Shown: one piece after another, positions 1 through 12,900 of the stretch | How the letters are laid out: the number at the start of each line of letters is the position of its first letter | Numbering within the stretch: position 1 is the stretch's first letter | Source of the DNA: Sinotaia quadrata | Lineage: Eukaryota > Mollusca > Gastropoda > Architaenioglossa > Viviparidae | Assembly (NCBI GenBank): GCA_028829895.1 | Contig: CM054178.1 | Coordinates: 25,120,701-25,184,700, forward strand | Direction: 5' to 3' | Length of the DNA: 64,000 bases | Made by a program: the position numbers and the translations under genes | The notes under the pieces: generated by a model | What the model saw: the letters and a program-made list of their open reading frames with translations, nothing else | What the model was told of the DNA's origin: nothing | Database searches by the model: none

Positions 1-464
1 GACTAATAAACAAATAGCATGTGACATATTATATTATCATCAACAAATTTGTTATTCAAAACAAACATATCCTTTTTATCTGGGCCATAAAACAAAACAG
101 TGTTAGCAACACCTTCCAGATCTTGCTCACACATTCTCTTATTTCATTAGGGTGCAGGTCAATTATGCTGGTTCCCAGATGGCAAAGTTCATGCACTTCT
201 TAATTTCTAAGACTGTGTCCTCAAATAATCTGGGGTATTCTCCCTATCAGTGCTTTGGGGTTGAAATAACAGAAAGGACCCAATATTTGTTCCTTTAAAA
301 AAACACATTGTACTTGAAATTTGAAAAATATACACTTCATCAATTTTTGCAAGGCACATGGCAAGCTAATACTCTGAGATGAGTAAGAAGGAGTGAGAGA
401 GTCTGTGTGGTGTATGCGTGCAAATGAAAATTGGGGAAGGGGACATTTTAGATTTTGTTCTTTT

Positions 465-496
465 TTCTTTTTTTTTTTTTGGGGGGGGGGGGGGGG
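465..496. repeat. Adjacent homopolymers: T run followed by G16
   Basis: A mostly T tract runs directly into 16 consecutive G (481-496). The sequence after it, GCAGTATTCAAAG, resembles the flank of the G15 run at 16083-16097. This may be a shared repeat tail or a polymerase-slippage site. Confidence 0.9.
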
Positions 497-2164
497 CAGT
501 ATTCAAAGTTATGCTATTGTTTCCCCACACATGACTGACAATTATTTTGTTGAAGAAAGTCCTATTTTCTAATCACTTTGATTTTGACATAACTCAAGTC
601 TGTTCATAATGGCAACCATTAGCTTAACTGACTAATAAAGAAAGAATGGACTTAGAAATGTTTCATACAGATTTGCTATTGATCTATGTTTGAATTGGAG
701 AATGCTTATGTAATTGAACCATTATTTCTATGTTCACTAATCTGATTACAGTGTACATTATACTTATAAATTTTGATCGATGCTACATTTCTTTTGTTGC
801 ATATGTATTGGGCTACTGAATTAGTGAATATCATTACAGGATTTGTAAGTTGAGACTATGTCTAAGGGAGAAAGGAGTTTAGAGATGAATATGCCTGAAG
901 TTTAGTGCTGCCTTAATCTTAATGTGACTTCGGCAGAAAGGAGTGCACCATTTTTTTGTTTTGTAACCTTGTATCTGCTTCAGACTGCAGAGTCTACTGT
1001 ACTATCATATCATTTTGGTGTGTGTATCCAGTTCTGTCATCAAAATTATCAGTAAATGTGTTGCTGTAAGTTGATTCCTGTGAATTCTGTTTGAGAGCCA
1101 ATATGGCAGAAATTGAGGCTTGAGTTTGGTCTCAAGAATTCACAAAAGTTACTTGAACATTCCTCATGGTGCGCTTGATAGCACATTGAAGATTCTGGAA
1201 CAGTTGTTTAATGTGCCTAGAAGAGGTATGTTGGACTGTCATCTAATAATAAAGAAAGTGACTTGTTGCAAAACGCATGATTCAAAACATGTGCCAGTGA
1301 CAGCTTCCATCATAGAAAAGGTTATTTACATTTACTAATACTATAAATTATCTCTCTAAAACTCCACTCTCATTTCTATGATGAAACCATATATATGAAT
1401 TATATATATATATATGTTAATTTGACTGCTGATGTCTATGCTAGGATGAAGTGAATGAGTATCTAATGTTTAATCAATCATTGTTGTGAAGTGATGTAAA
1501 TGTCAATGCTCTTTTGATTATATAGTGTAAATTTGATTGTTGATTCAATAAATTTATTAAAATTTTTAATATTTATTTTAATTTATTAACCTTCTTGCAC
1601 ATATATTAAAACTTTACATTGGAGTAATAGTGGGTGGATGGGGGCTCATTAAATATAAATAAAAGATGGATTTTTATTACTCCTTTAGTAAGAAGTTTCC
1701 ACCTGCAGAAACATTATGTAACAGTAAAATGTCTATCGTATTGTGTAAAGAGTAGAGTTTTACAATACCCTTATTCACCAAGTGAGAGACATGTTGGTCT
1801 TGTGGGAGAATTGTTAATAACTATAACTTAAGATTCTCGATCGCTTGTATATTTGTAATTAATTATGTGTTACAAATAAATAAATAATAATCATAATGAG
1901 TGAAGGGTGCCCGGAGGTGTCACACATACTATTGCACCCCCACTCCTTTGCATGAAAAGAGCTATGGTGCAATAGCTAACAAACACTATGGTATAAAAAT
2001 GACTCCCCTTTATTATAAAGTTGCACTTGATCCTTATCAATGGGTAGTGAATATACATACTCAAATGAAACAACACATTTGCCATTAACTCTCAAGTGTC
2101 TTTATGGGTTACATATACTATTACTGTATAAAAATTAGCCATTACCTCTTAAGTTTCTTTACAG

Positions 2165-2345
2165 GTTACACAGATCCAAATCAAGGACTAAAGATACCCA
2201 ATCATGGACTAAAGTTACCCAAATCAAGGATCAAGGGTTACACTAAACCATATCCAGGATAACAAAGACTCAAATCAAGGATTACAAAGACCCAAATAGG
2301 TACACAGTTCCAAATTTGGAGCTATGCAGTTCCAAATAAGGGTAT
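2165..2345. repeat. Degenerate short tandem repeat
   Basis: Words such as CAAATCAAGGA, GGACTAAAG and ACCCAAAT recur every 20-30 bp with much divergence. No coding potential is seen. Confidence 0.6.
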
Positions 2346-2482
2346 ATTATAAAGACACCACAATATGATTACACAAACCACATAAATCCTTACTGTATCT
2401 TATATATAAATTGGTTGGAGACTTATGGCACATGGTAAAGTGATATGACAGAAATAGAAAATGTTACCTAGGCTAGCTATTG

Positions 2483-2526
2483 TGCACGCACGCATGCACA
2501 CACATACACACACACACAAACACAAA
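2483..2526. repeat. CA-rich simple repeat
   Basis: Imperfect CA dinucleotide tract with GCA and CAT interruptions. Confidence 0.8.
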
Positions 2527-5500
2527 GTAAATGTGAAGATGTGTGACAAAGGAAGAGAAGTTAAGGAAAACTACATGCTTTTTAATGCAAGGTTTTTATT
2601 ATTTTAATTTAGAATAATTTAAAGTACAAATACCATTTACTAGAATTTTGTATGCATATAAATAAAATTGTTCTTATAAAATTATACATTATGTTTAATA
2701 TTCAGTTCACTTTATAATATATAGAACACATTAAAGAAAAAATTACTTCCTGAAGAAAGTATGTATAATTTTCCTACATTTAATATACAAATATATTATT
2801 ATATTTATATGATACTTAACATAAAATATAACATATGCTTTAGACTTAAATTAATTTTACTGTAGCACTTATTGCTGTCTAATTTATATATTAAAATTAT
2901 ATATAATTTTAACCTGATAAATACTTGTAAGGTTGTTAAAATTACAAAACACTTAGTTGCGAACAAAAAAATCTGGAAATCTTTGCAGTATATATAAAAT
3001 AAAAGGATGTTTGGAACTGCAGGTAAGCTTCTTTAGAAATATTTCAAACAGGCACTCAGAATAGCAGTCTGGTGTTTAAAAAGTATAACTTTATGGACAC
3101 TTTTTCTTAAATTATATAAAATATACTTTTGATTTAAAACTGATATCTATTTATAATTGAACTAGCTTGATACTAACTTAATTAATATTTGTAAATGCCA
3201 ATGAATTTCAAATGGTGAGGATGAGTTAGATGGAGAGAAGAAAAATAAAAAAATAAATATTTTAAAGTTTGGAATGCTTACATTACAACAAATTTTAAAA
3301 AGCTATCCTCCTGGTAATTATCTATAGTAACTTTTTTAGTTCAATTTGACTAATTATTTGCAAATTTGGCTAAGTAAAAAATCATTATTTAATTGTAAAA
3401 ACTAGCTGTTTTTTAATCTACAGTTAAATAAAACAAGTTTAACTGCCATGAGAGTATAAGTATATAATCATCCTAATATAAATAATAAAGATGACTTCAT
3501 TGAATACTCAGTGTTAATAGTAGCTCAAATAATTAATAAAAATAATAGTTTTGAAATATTTATTTATGACCAAAACAAAAATCTTAATATGAACATACTG
3601 CTCAAGATACATAAAATGGCCAATAAAAGAAGTTAAAAAGCAAAATGATGGTATTGTAATAATGTTTATAAAATGAGACAAATATGAGTAATATAGAAAA
3701 CTGTTTTGTGTGTTCTTGTTTAAATATATTTTAGAATAATATAACAGGAATTACAAAACTATTCTTCCCAAAGAAATTATGTGTATTGAAAGTAATCATA
3801 ATATCTGTGTTTGAACTCTTGAGATAGTAAAATTCCACGAATCCTGAATAAAGTGATATACCAATCAATAATGACAGAGGGGAAGCAACTTCCAAAAACA
3901 AATGTAAGTTATAAGGGTTGCTTCTCTTAGATCATAAATTAAATGTTAAGTTCAACCCAGACAGTAGTTTGGAGCCAGGGATTGTTATAAGAGATTAATT
4001 GCATAAAACAGTAGAGTAATTTTAAAAAAAGAATCATTATTGTGTTTTCCCCCATCCTAAAATCAAATTATCAGGTCAAATATTAATACAAAGGGGTTGA
4101 AGAGAATTGGCGCAGCAGGGTTTCCTATTTATTTATGTAAACTATTCCTAATTTGGATTTTGATGCAAATTATTTTAAGTTTAAAAAGGTAAATAGTTAT
4201 TTTATTAATGAATAGAAAGACAAAATTTACACTTAATGAGTCATTTTATCTTATAATTTAATTTAGAAAATATCCAAATTAAAACTAATGTATAACTGAT
4301 ATAAAAATATCTATTACAAATACTAAACTGTAAAACTTTTATATAAGACATTGAAAAATCACCAAGAAATTTATTTACATTTTTTCTTTATAAATGAAGA
4401 TGCAACATTTTAAAACATACAGTTTCATACTTCTTATAAAAGTAAAATGATTTTTTAGAAAAGAACCATAGAAAACACCACCAAAACAAACCCAAATTTA
4501 CAGGGTTTTCTTTCATAAATAAGCATAAAATCATATGCAACAGAACAAATATTATACAGTAGACAAAGTACCCCAACCCACCTCCCAAACACCTCTCATT
4601 ACCTGCTCCTACCTCAAATCCCCAGCATGAAATCAGCCTAGGCCAGAAGCACTCCATAATTTAAGTATTGTTGGTGACCTCTAAGAATATCTGGGAAATT
4701 TTAATTTGTACTTAATGGAACAACAAGAACCAAATATAAGATACTATTTAATGAAATGAAAAAATAAACAGATTTACATGTCTGATGTCATATGTTACAA
4801 TTAGACTAGAGAAACATGCAAAAGAGAAACACAACATTTACAAGTCACTTATGTTAGCAGTGACACTGAATGACTGATGTTTTATAGCATTGATTTAGAT
4901 TTTAAAAATTAAAAAAATACCCTGTTGACTACATCTGATTTAGGGTGAATTAAAGCAATGCAGAGAAATAATAATAGTAGAAGAGTACATCCTTAAATAG
5001 TACCAAATTAGATGTACTACTTTCAAAAAAAGTTTTATTTCAGTCACTACCTTATGATTCATTTGGAAATAAGCAATTCTATAAATAGGCCTATATAATG
5101 CAATTCTTATTAATAAAAAGGCTAGTTAAAATTCACCTAATGATTTTAAGACCCATAATTGGCATGCAGTTATGGCTATATCATATCGTCTTAGTTCTCT
5201 AAAAGCAACTGATCATTGGTTACTTATATTATGATCTATTTACATGTATTAGTACTATTACCTAAAATGAGATGGACTGAGAGGTAAATCTTCTCTAAAT
5301 GAAAGTGTACTTATACATTTTTTTCCCCCCGGAGACACTGTCACTCTATCAATAAATCGCCACAGTGTACAACGAGTTAACCACACTTAACTAAGTATAT
5401 AACGTTCCACTATTAAAAAAAGAATAATAATAAAACTATTAAAGAACATTTTTAAACTCCTTTTTTTACCTGACTGTCAACTAGTCTTTCGTGTGGCATA

Positions 5501-6279
5501 CTTAGAAATTTCTATACACAGTTCATTATTAATATAGCTGTAAGACGGACGAAATCAATGTGAAGCGAAACCTAAAGTGTAACTGTGACGGATGAAGTTG
5601 GTAAGGATTCGTTATTCGCAGAGGTAGATAAGAAAAAGAGTAAAAGTAGATAAGTGAAAGTACTTGTTGATTTTATAAAGCAGTCACGCAATTACAATTT
5701 AAAATGTTTTCCGAAGTCAGCTATATAACGATTACAAGATAATCGAGACTATTTCACTTACGTTATTATGAAGACGGTACCTTCATTCAGGAAATTCTCG
5801 TCTGCATGTTATTCCCCGGAAGTGCGTAAGAAAATTAACCTATATATGTTTGACCTAATTTACATGTAAGTTTTTTTAAAACTTAAAAGATATAAATGAA
5901 ATTAATAATATCGACTTTACAAATATTTTTGGTTTTACAGTAACAGCAGAAACAAATTATTTACTAAATCATGACTGTTTGTTTTGTTTTATAATATATA
6001 AAAAACAACATTTTTCTGAGTTGTATTAAAGTGTACCGGCATAAGGCTATTCCAATATAATTACTCACTCCTACACATTGTCAATATTAAACTACATAGA
6101 GTTTATTTGCTTTGTCGTTTATCTTAATAAAACAAACTTTATTATGAATATTTACATATGCGAAACATTAAAGTATCACACTAAACAATAGCATTTCTTT
6201 ATAAAAGTTTAAATCACATGCTGTGTTTTCAAGTTTATTTGGTGCCGAAGTAGTCTAAAAATAAACTGTCTCGCCATCA

Positions 6280-6855
6280 ATTGTCGGACGTAGTTGTTGG
6301 TACTGTGCAGTGAATGAGACTGGTATGCTGGTGTGGTATGTAGGTGAATACTTATTATTATATTATTCTCCCTTTCTTTTCGCACAAAGCAAAAGTACTT
6401 ATAACCCCTTAAGTGATTATTAATAAATAATTATTATTGCTGTTTAGCTAAAATCTTTTCGACATTTTTGCTGTCTAGCATATTTACTGTGCGTGGGGGA
6501 ATAACTCGTAAATTCTTGTTTCCCCCCACCTTTATTTCTTCGTCTACCTATCGTGTTTCGGCACTGCCGAATATTATGTTGTAATATCAGAGGGGAACAT
6601 GTGCATTGAAATATGTATGACTTATTAAAAATAATCAGTTAATGATATTCATTTCAGGATTCTTCAGTTGTGCAAATGCTGCTGCTAGACTGAAAGGATT
6701 ATTAACCGAACTAGCTGGAACGGAGTGCTTGCTTGTAGACTGAATAGCGTCTTGCAAGTAAATGCAGCCGCCGAACACGTAGGGCTGTTTGTGTGCACGC
6801 GCGTGTCGTGAAAGGATTTCGTCGTTTATAATTGACTTTTTAAAATAACCAAAGA
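6280..6855 (+). promoter_or_regulatory. Probable 5' UTR / promoter neighbourhood of the laminin beta gene
   Basis: This is the sequence directly upstream of the first coding ATG. It is richer in CpG (for example the GCAGCCGCCGAACACG and GCACGCGCGTGTCGTG stretches at about 6760-6815) than the surrounding AT-rich DNA. An in-frame TAA at 6841-6843 closes the reading frame just before the ATG, so the coding region cannot extend upstream within this exon. No clear TATA box or transcription start was identified. Confidence 0.35.
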
Positions 6856-6940
6856 ATGAAATACTTCTCAACCTTCCATACCAACAAGAGAATGGATAAA
6901 TTCATTATTCTCATAACAGTCGTTCTCACATCTTTAACAG
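6856..6940 (+). CDS. LAMB1: Laminin beta exon 1: signal peptide
   Basis: Encodes residues 1-28 and ends in phase 1 at a GTATGA donor (6941). Two in-frame ATGs are possible, 6856 and 6892. Both have A at -3; the second also has G at +4 and gives a shorter, classical signal peptide (MDK followed by [14 protein letters not shown]). Cleavage is probably near the ILG/QQ junction formed with exon 2. The assignment rests on the hydrophobic core and on correct phase joining to the LN exon 14.5 kb downstream. Confidence 0.85.
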
Positions 6941-9900
6941 GTATGACTATCTTAATTGCATTATTTATTGTTTTGTCTTTGTTTATTAAAAACCCATAGC
7001 CGATTCATTTAACTAAATTAAATATTATGTAATCTTATTATATATGTATTAATATTCAAATAGCATACTTTAACTAGAATTATGTTGCTACATTTGGTAA
7101 ATATCCAACTGCTCGTAGTAGGAATACTAATACTAGTAATAGTACTCATATGTACTAGTACATACTACATTATTGACAAGGATAGGTCATATAGCATGCA
7201 TGCTGCCATAACTGTTATAGATTTTTGTGGTCAACTTCTGACTTTCATTACTTATTCTGTAATCTTAAAGTTTTAATGAATAACTTGCATTTAATAAGCA
7301 CTTGAATGCACTGTGCAGTGCAGGGATGTACAGTATATACAACCTGAGAAAAATAAAAAGGCATTAAATCAGTCTTGTTTAGAACATTTTCCAGTCAAAT
7401 GCTTGACTGTCAGTGAGATGTGTCCATCACTTTTTATCGATTGCCTTCAGAGCCAGCTGTAAAAGAAAGTGGTTTTCTGCTTTGCAGCTGAACAGAGTGT
7501 TTATGTATGCTGATAAAAATCCTACCATTGAAAACCCTATACCAGAGTTATATCTTGGTTATAAAAGAAGAGTAGTTAAAAAGCAGTCAAGTGTTGGTGA
7601 GGTGTCCATTTATAATGTCATCTGCTACAAATACATATGTAAGCATACCAGTCAAAGTTTGAAAAAGAAAGTCATTGACTGATTGAAGCATTTTTAACAC
7701 ATCTGATCATCACTTTAGAATATCTTTTTGATGATTCCATCTTAACCACATTTTTAGAGATTCTAAAATGACTAACTTCTAATGAAATACAAAGTGAATA
7801 TACTTTCTCAGTAACAGGTTCACTGAACCGGAAGTTGACCACAAAATCCTTGAGGATTTACAAATTGTCTCCAATCTTGACAATTATTTTAAAGTAAGTT
7901 TGGGAAAATTGTGGATACCTGGACCAATTATTTCTAGAGATAGAATATTGAAATTATTTTTACTTAAAATAATGAAATTATATGAAGTGAAACAATCTGC
8001 TAAGATATGCATTTGCCTTAGAATTAGATTTAGAAAATTATGTTTTATGCACAATTATGCATGCACTAAATTGTGCTTGTTTACTTAAAGGAAATATATT
8101 TAATAATCTTGACTTTCAATGAGTAAAGAGTCTGTGTTGTTTACACATTTATCTTAAATTAGGTAGTCACAACCAATTTTTCAGATTTGATTCGGATTAA
8201 AACAAATACATAATAATATTAGATGATAATGATATAACTTATATTATAAGCTTGCTTGCATAATTCTAAGAGAAAACCTCAATCAGTTTACGAAGTTTCT
8301 TCATTTGAATATACAAGTTAATCAGCATCAGTTTATGAGATAAATAAATGCTCATTTTTGATACACTGTAAAAAGTAAAGCCTTCATTTATGAAATGGTA
8401 AAGTTAAAATTATAACAGAAGAGTATATTCTAAATGATAAAAATGAAGAAGTTCTTTTCAGAGAATGTATTATATTTTTTACAAGCTGTGTGCAAACATA
8501 GCTCTTCATTACATAAATGCAATTGTAATATAAAGTGCATATTCAAGACATCATAATAAACTTAAAATGTATTTTACATGTGTTTAAAACAATGTATAAA
8601 GTACCATGGTTCAAATATTAAAAGAAAGAGGAATTTGTGCTCTATCTAGCTGATACAATCATTATTTGCTGACTTAAAAATTATTTGTATATACTAATAT
8701 AGTTATTATATAATAATTTATTAAAAATCACTTCAAATTTATAAATATGGTAAAACTTGTATCATTGCAATTTGCTTTATTTTATATATATATATGTTTG
8801 CTGTATATATAATTTACACATATGTTTATAATAGTTTTAAGATTATAATTCTAATTTGTTGAGGATCTACTTCTATCAAATAATTTATAACTCAATCCAA
8901 ATCTTTTTAGCATTTAATTGCAATGTAGGTGTTAATGAATATACATGTTTTAATTATTATAATTAAGTTGATTAGATATATATGAATGTGCAGAAAGTTA
9001 TAAAGGTTTTACAACAATTAAATCAGTATTCAGAATTGTACTTCCACTATCAATACAATGATTTGTACTGAGCATAACAAACCCCTGAATATCTACCACC
9101 ACTCCCAACAAAAAATAACAACAAAACCCCAACCCCAGTCCCCCCAAAAAATATAAAAATTGTTGCAACATGTTGCTTCTTCTGGTAAAGCCTTCAAATT
9201 TAACTTTTAAATAATCTAAATGTGGCAGGTCTTCGAAAAAGAAATGCTAAGTTCTAACAAACAAACAAAAAAAACCAAAAAAAAAAAATCAAAAAAAAAA
9301 ACAACAACAAACAAACCAACAAAGAGAATGGAGGGTAATTTCATTTGTTAATCAATCATTCACTTTACTGAACCATTGTCAGATATAATTTTGATACAAC
9401 ACTTTTAGTATAAAGCTTGTCTGTAGCTTTAGTTCTTTAATAATTTTATTGCAAACAATGCAACTAAATAGTTACTTACAAAGAAAAATAATTTTGAGAG
9501 GGTGGGTGGGAATCTAACCTTTTAAAAACTTCAATAAAATAAGAGTATAATGATTAAAAAGTAAAAGTCATCTAAAAACCAGAATATAATTAAAACTAAA
9601 AAAAATAATAAATATATTTATTTAGATATTAATTTACTATTAGCAATTAGATTTTTTAATGTTTAAGAAAACAGTTCTGAATTCCATGGACCTAGACTAA
9701 TTATTATACATACATCACTGCAATTACAACTTTACAAGGAACTTATTAAGCATACTAATTCATACCATGCTTATTTTATTAAGTGAAATATTTGTAAAGC
9801 CAAGACCCTGAAAATATAATTGCTTGATTAAGTTTAAATCACTAAAGGAAATGTGTGTACAAATTATATTTTTAATGAAAATAAGTTGCTGGAGACTTCA

Positions 9901-12900
9901 TCTCGATTGTTAAAGTTTGCTGAATGCATAGCGCTATAGTTGACTCTTCAACCAAAAATACTACAGAAATTCGCGTTACAAAAAAAAAAAATAGTCATGA
10001 GCTCTGTAAAGTTTAACTTTAGAGTAAGATATATTATTAATCAAATAATAAGACAGTCTTTAAAAAAAAAATTGAGCATTTTTACCAATTTTACCAAAGC
10101 ATGCTTGAGGCTTCGGCCCATCCTTCCCCCCGACGGAGGGCGGTTGAGGGTGTGCGCCAAACTTCCGCCAGCCCTCCACTTCAGATGCACCGCGAGGTTG
10201 CGGGGCTCCCCCAGAAGCAGCCCAAGACCGAGAACATCGGGAAGATGAAAGGTCTATTGCGGCTTCTGGGTTGAGAGAGCGCGCGTATCCAAAACAGTCT
10301 TCGTATATAGTTTTAAATTAGTTTGAAATAGAGTATCTATCTATCTCAGTCTTGTCGACCGTTGGGGCACCACCTGACAACCACTTTCGTCCATTCATTC
10401 TGTTCTCTGCTAATCTTACCGTATTGCTCAGTTTCATCCTGTCCACTCTGGGATGTTATCCTCCCATCTTTTCCTCTGTCTTCCTCTCCCTGCACAGTAC
10501 CTTGCATGATTTATTGATTCTTAGAAATGGAGTAGGGTTGTCGCAAGGAAATAATTAGAAACTAGAGAACTGAGGATCAAAGACATCGATCTTGCAATCA
10601 TATAGCCTTTAAAATTACTAAATAAATTCATATACAAATAAAGTGCTATATTTAATGGAAGCAAAACTCACTCATATAAGCCTAACAAGCGTCAAGATTA
10701 ATTGCTTTCGAAGTTTACTGCAGCTATAGGCCTATAATTATCTTCTAACACACGAAGCGCGACCATCGCTAGAATTTGAAGCGGACGCTTTTTCGGTTAT
10801 ATAACGGAAAGTGTTGCGCTAAACCGCAGTACAAGCTACAAGACATTTTAAAATTAAATACTAATTTCATAAAGGAATGTGTGCTCTTTACATCGCAGGT
10901 TTCAGCGGGGAAAATTTTTATTCAAACGTCTGCGCGGCAAAGATTTCAAAATAGTCCAAGTTTTTAATTGATTACCAAAGCTTGAAAGTGTAGAGTTGCC
11001 CATTATCTTTTGTTCTTATTGAAGTAAGAAAAAGTCAAATGCGGTCGCGCGCAAAAAGAAATTTGGACCAAAGGCAAATTTTTCCATTTCGTCGACATAT
11101 GGCTGCAAAGCCCCATTTTTAGCAAAAACGCACCTAACACTTAGTAAGTGTAATTATTTTTCTTTCAAACATGGTTTAAGTCACATTAAATAAAATACAA
11201 TAGCGTTTTAAATAAAGAAATTATCATTAATTTTATCCAAGTTAAACAACAAATAATTGTATTAAAGCATCACACTTCGCTACAGAAAATCACCAAATTT
11301 GTGCACTAAACGCTGCACATTCTTTTAGTTTTACTTAAATCACTTTAACAGAGTGCTCTTGTTACTGTTAAATGAGATTGATTATGATCATTATAAATAT
11401 AATGTGTTGTTTGAAATGTCTTTTGTCAAGACTTAGCTTCTCTAATTGAATTACGCAGCTTATAAGCTGTAAAGAGAAGTGAATTTTTTTTTAACCCTTC
11501 ATTTCAACCAGGTCACTTGGAGAGACTGAAAATGCGAAGGGTTCAGTATAATAAACCGTTTCTTTGTTCCATGGCTTTACTGGGTGCGAAGTTCTACTTC
11601 TTCCAAAGGACATGTTAAGTTGAACCAGGTCACTTGGAAAGACTGTCGGAATGTGATGGCCATTGATGAAAATTAAGTGTCAGTGCTTTGCTTTAAAAAA
11701 GTTAAAGGAAAACTCTCTCTATAGGTATTTGAGTATAATATAAACACTTATATGATATGTTATAAATAAATACATGCCTTCTAGTTTTGTTGATATCTAG
11801 TAACAGCTCACTACAATCCTTTCAACTTTAAATCCAATGATTAGTCTCAGCAGGTGTACAAGAACATTTTAAACAGAATTTATCACATTGGACCTATACA
11901 GTATGTATATACAGACATATTATCATCTTAGATGATTTGCTTTATTAATTTAGAGACTTGATGGCTAGTTTATTAAGTTAGACATTAAATTTTATTTTTG
12001 TTTTCGTACACGAAAGTTCAGCTCATATATTTTATACTCCAGTTCTTGATGATGCTGGTTGGCAAGGTCATAAACATGACCCAGGCTTAATGCAACACTC
12101 ACATATTCGACCTACTTAGTCATTTCCTAAAAGAGTTTGGGAGGAAATTGTCTAAAAGATGAAGACTAAGATAGGCCACAGGAGATTGGTTGAATGATTA
12201 TAATCATTTTTAGAACACAGCTGTTAACCAGCATTTTAGAATGATCTCCCTTACACAGATAAAACAGCCAAGCAGGTTCACTCATTCATACTTGAGTTTG
12301 ATCAAAAGTGAAAGAACTTATCAGAGTATTCACTTTTGAATTGTGTTTGGATTATAGAGGAAGGCTTAACAGATATGTACACACTAACTGATTGTCAGCA
12401 TATGTTTGCACATATATACAGAAATGCATTTTTACTATTTGTGATAGTTGAAATGGGAATTAATAACATACAACTACAAGAAGTAAAATGTACACTTTCA
12501 AAAAATTATGCACTGAGTCATATTTGCTTGTTTGGGTATCTTAGTGTCTGGTATGGCATTCAGAAATGAAACATTGAGTGGTGTCTAATATTTGAGAGTA
12601 ATACTAATAGTCACTTGCTTAAAATACGTATGGTTAGATAATTAAAACCATAATTTCTTTCATTTTAAAAATAAAGAATAAATAGTACAGAAGTGTGTGT
12701 ACATTGTTGCTCATAATATGTGTATGTATGTTAAACATTATAAACCATATAAAGTGAAGCTCATTTATTGGTCATTTGAAGGTGGGTACACAGTGATACT
12801 GCATCAGTGGGATGGGGTCAGATGTCTAGTTGCTTGAGGCAGTCTGTTGATCAAATTTGGGGATGGGATGTGTGTATAGCATACATTTTATACCACTTCA

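Larger units (their letters stand above)
1..6855. other. Upstream region with no supportable gene
   Basis: This stretch is AT-rich with only short, compositionally poor open frames on either strand. It holds a T-run/G-run at 465-496, a degenerate short repeat at 2165-2345 and a CA-rich tract near 2483-2526. The part from about 5500 to 6855 is richer in CpG and includes an ETS-like CCGGAAGTG at 5816-5824. I see no domain, no convincing chain of exons and no RNA gene. It could hold untranslated exons or the promoter of this or a divergent gene. Confidence 0.5.

Noticed and set aside
4388..4657. 89-codon minus-strand frame rich in Phe, Leu and Cys
   Set aside because: Low-complexity translation of AT-rich DNA; no homology or partner exon seen.
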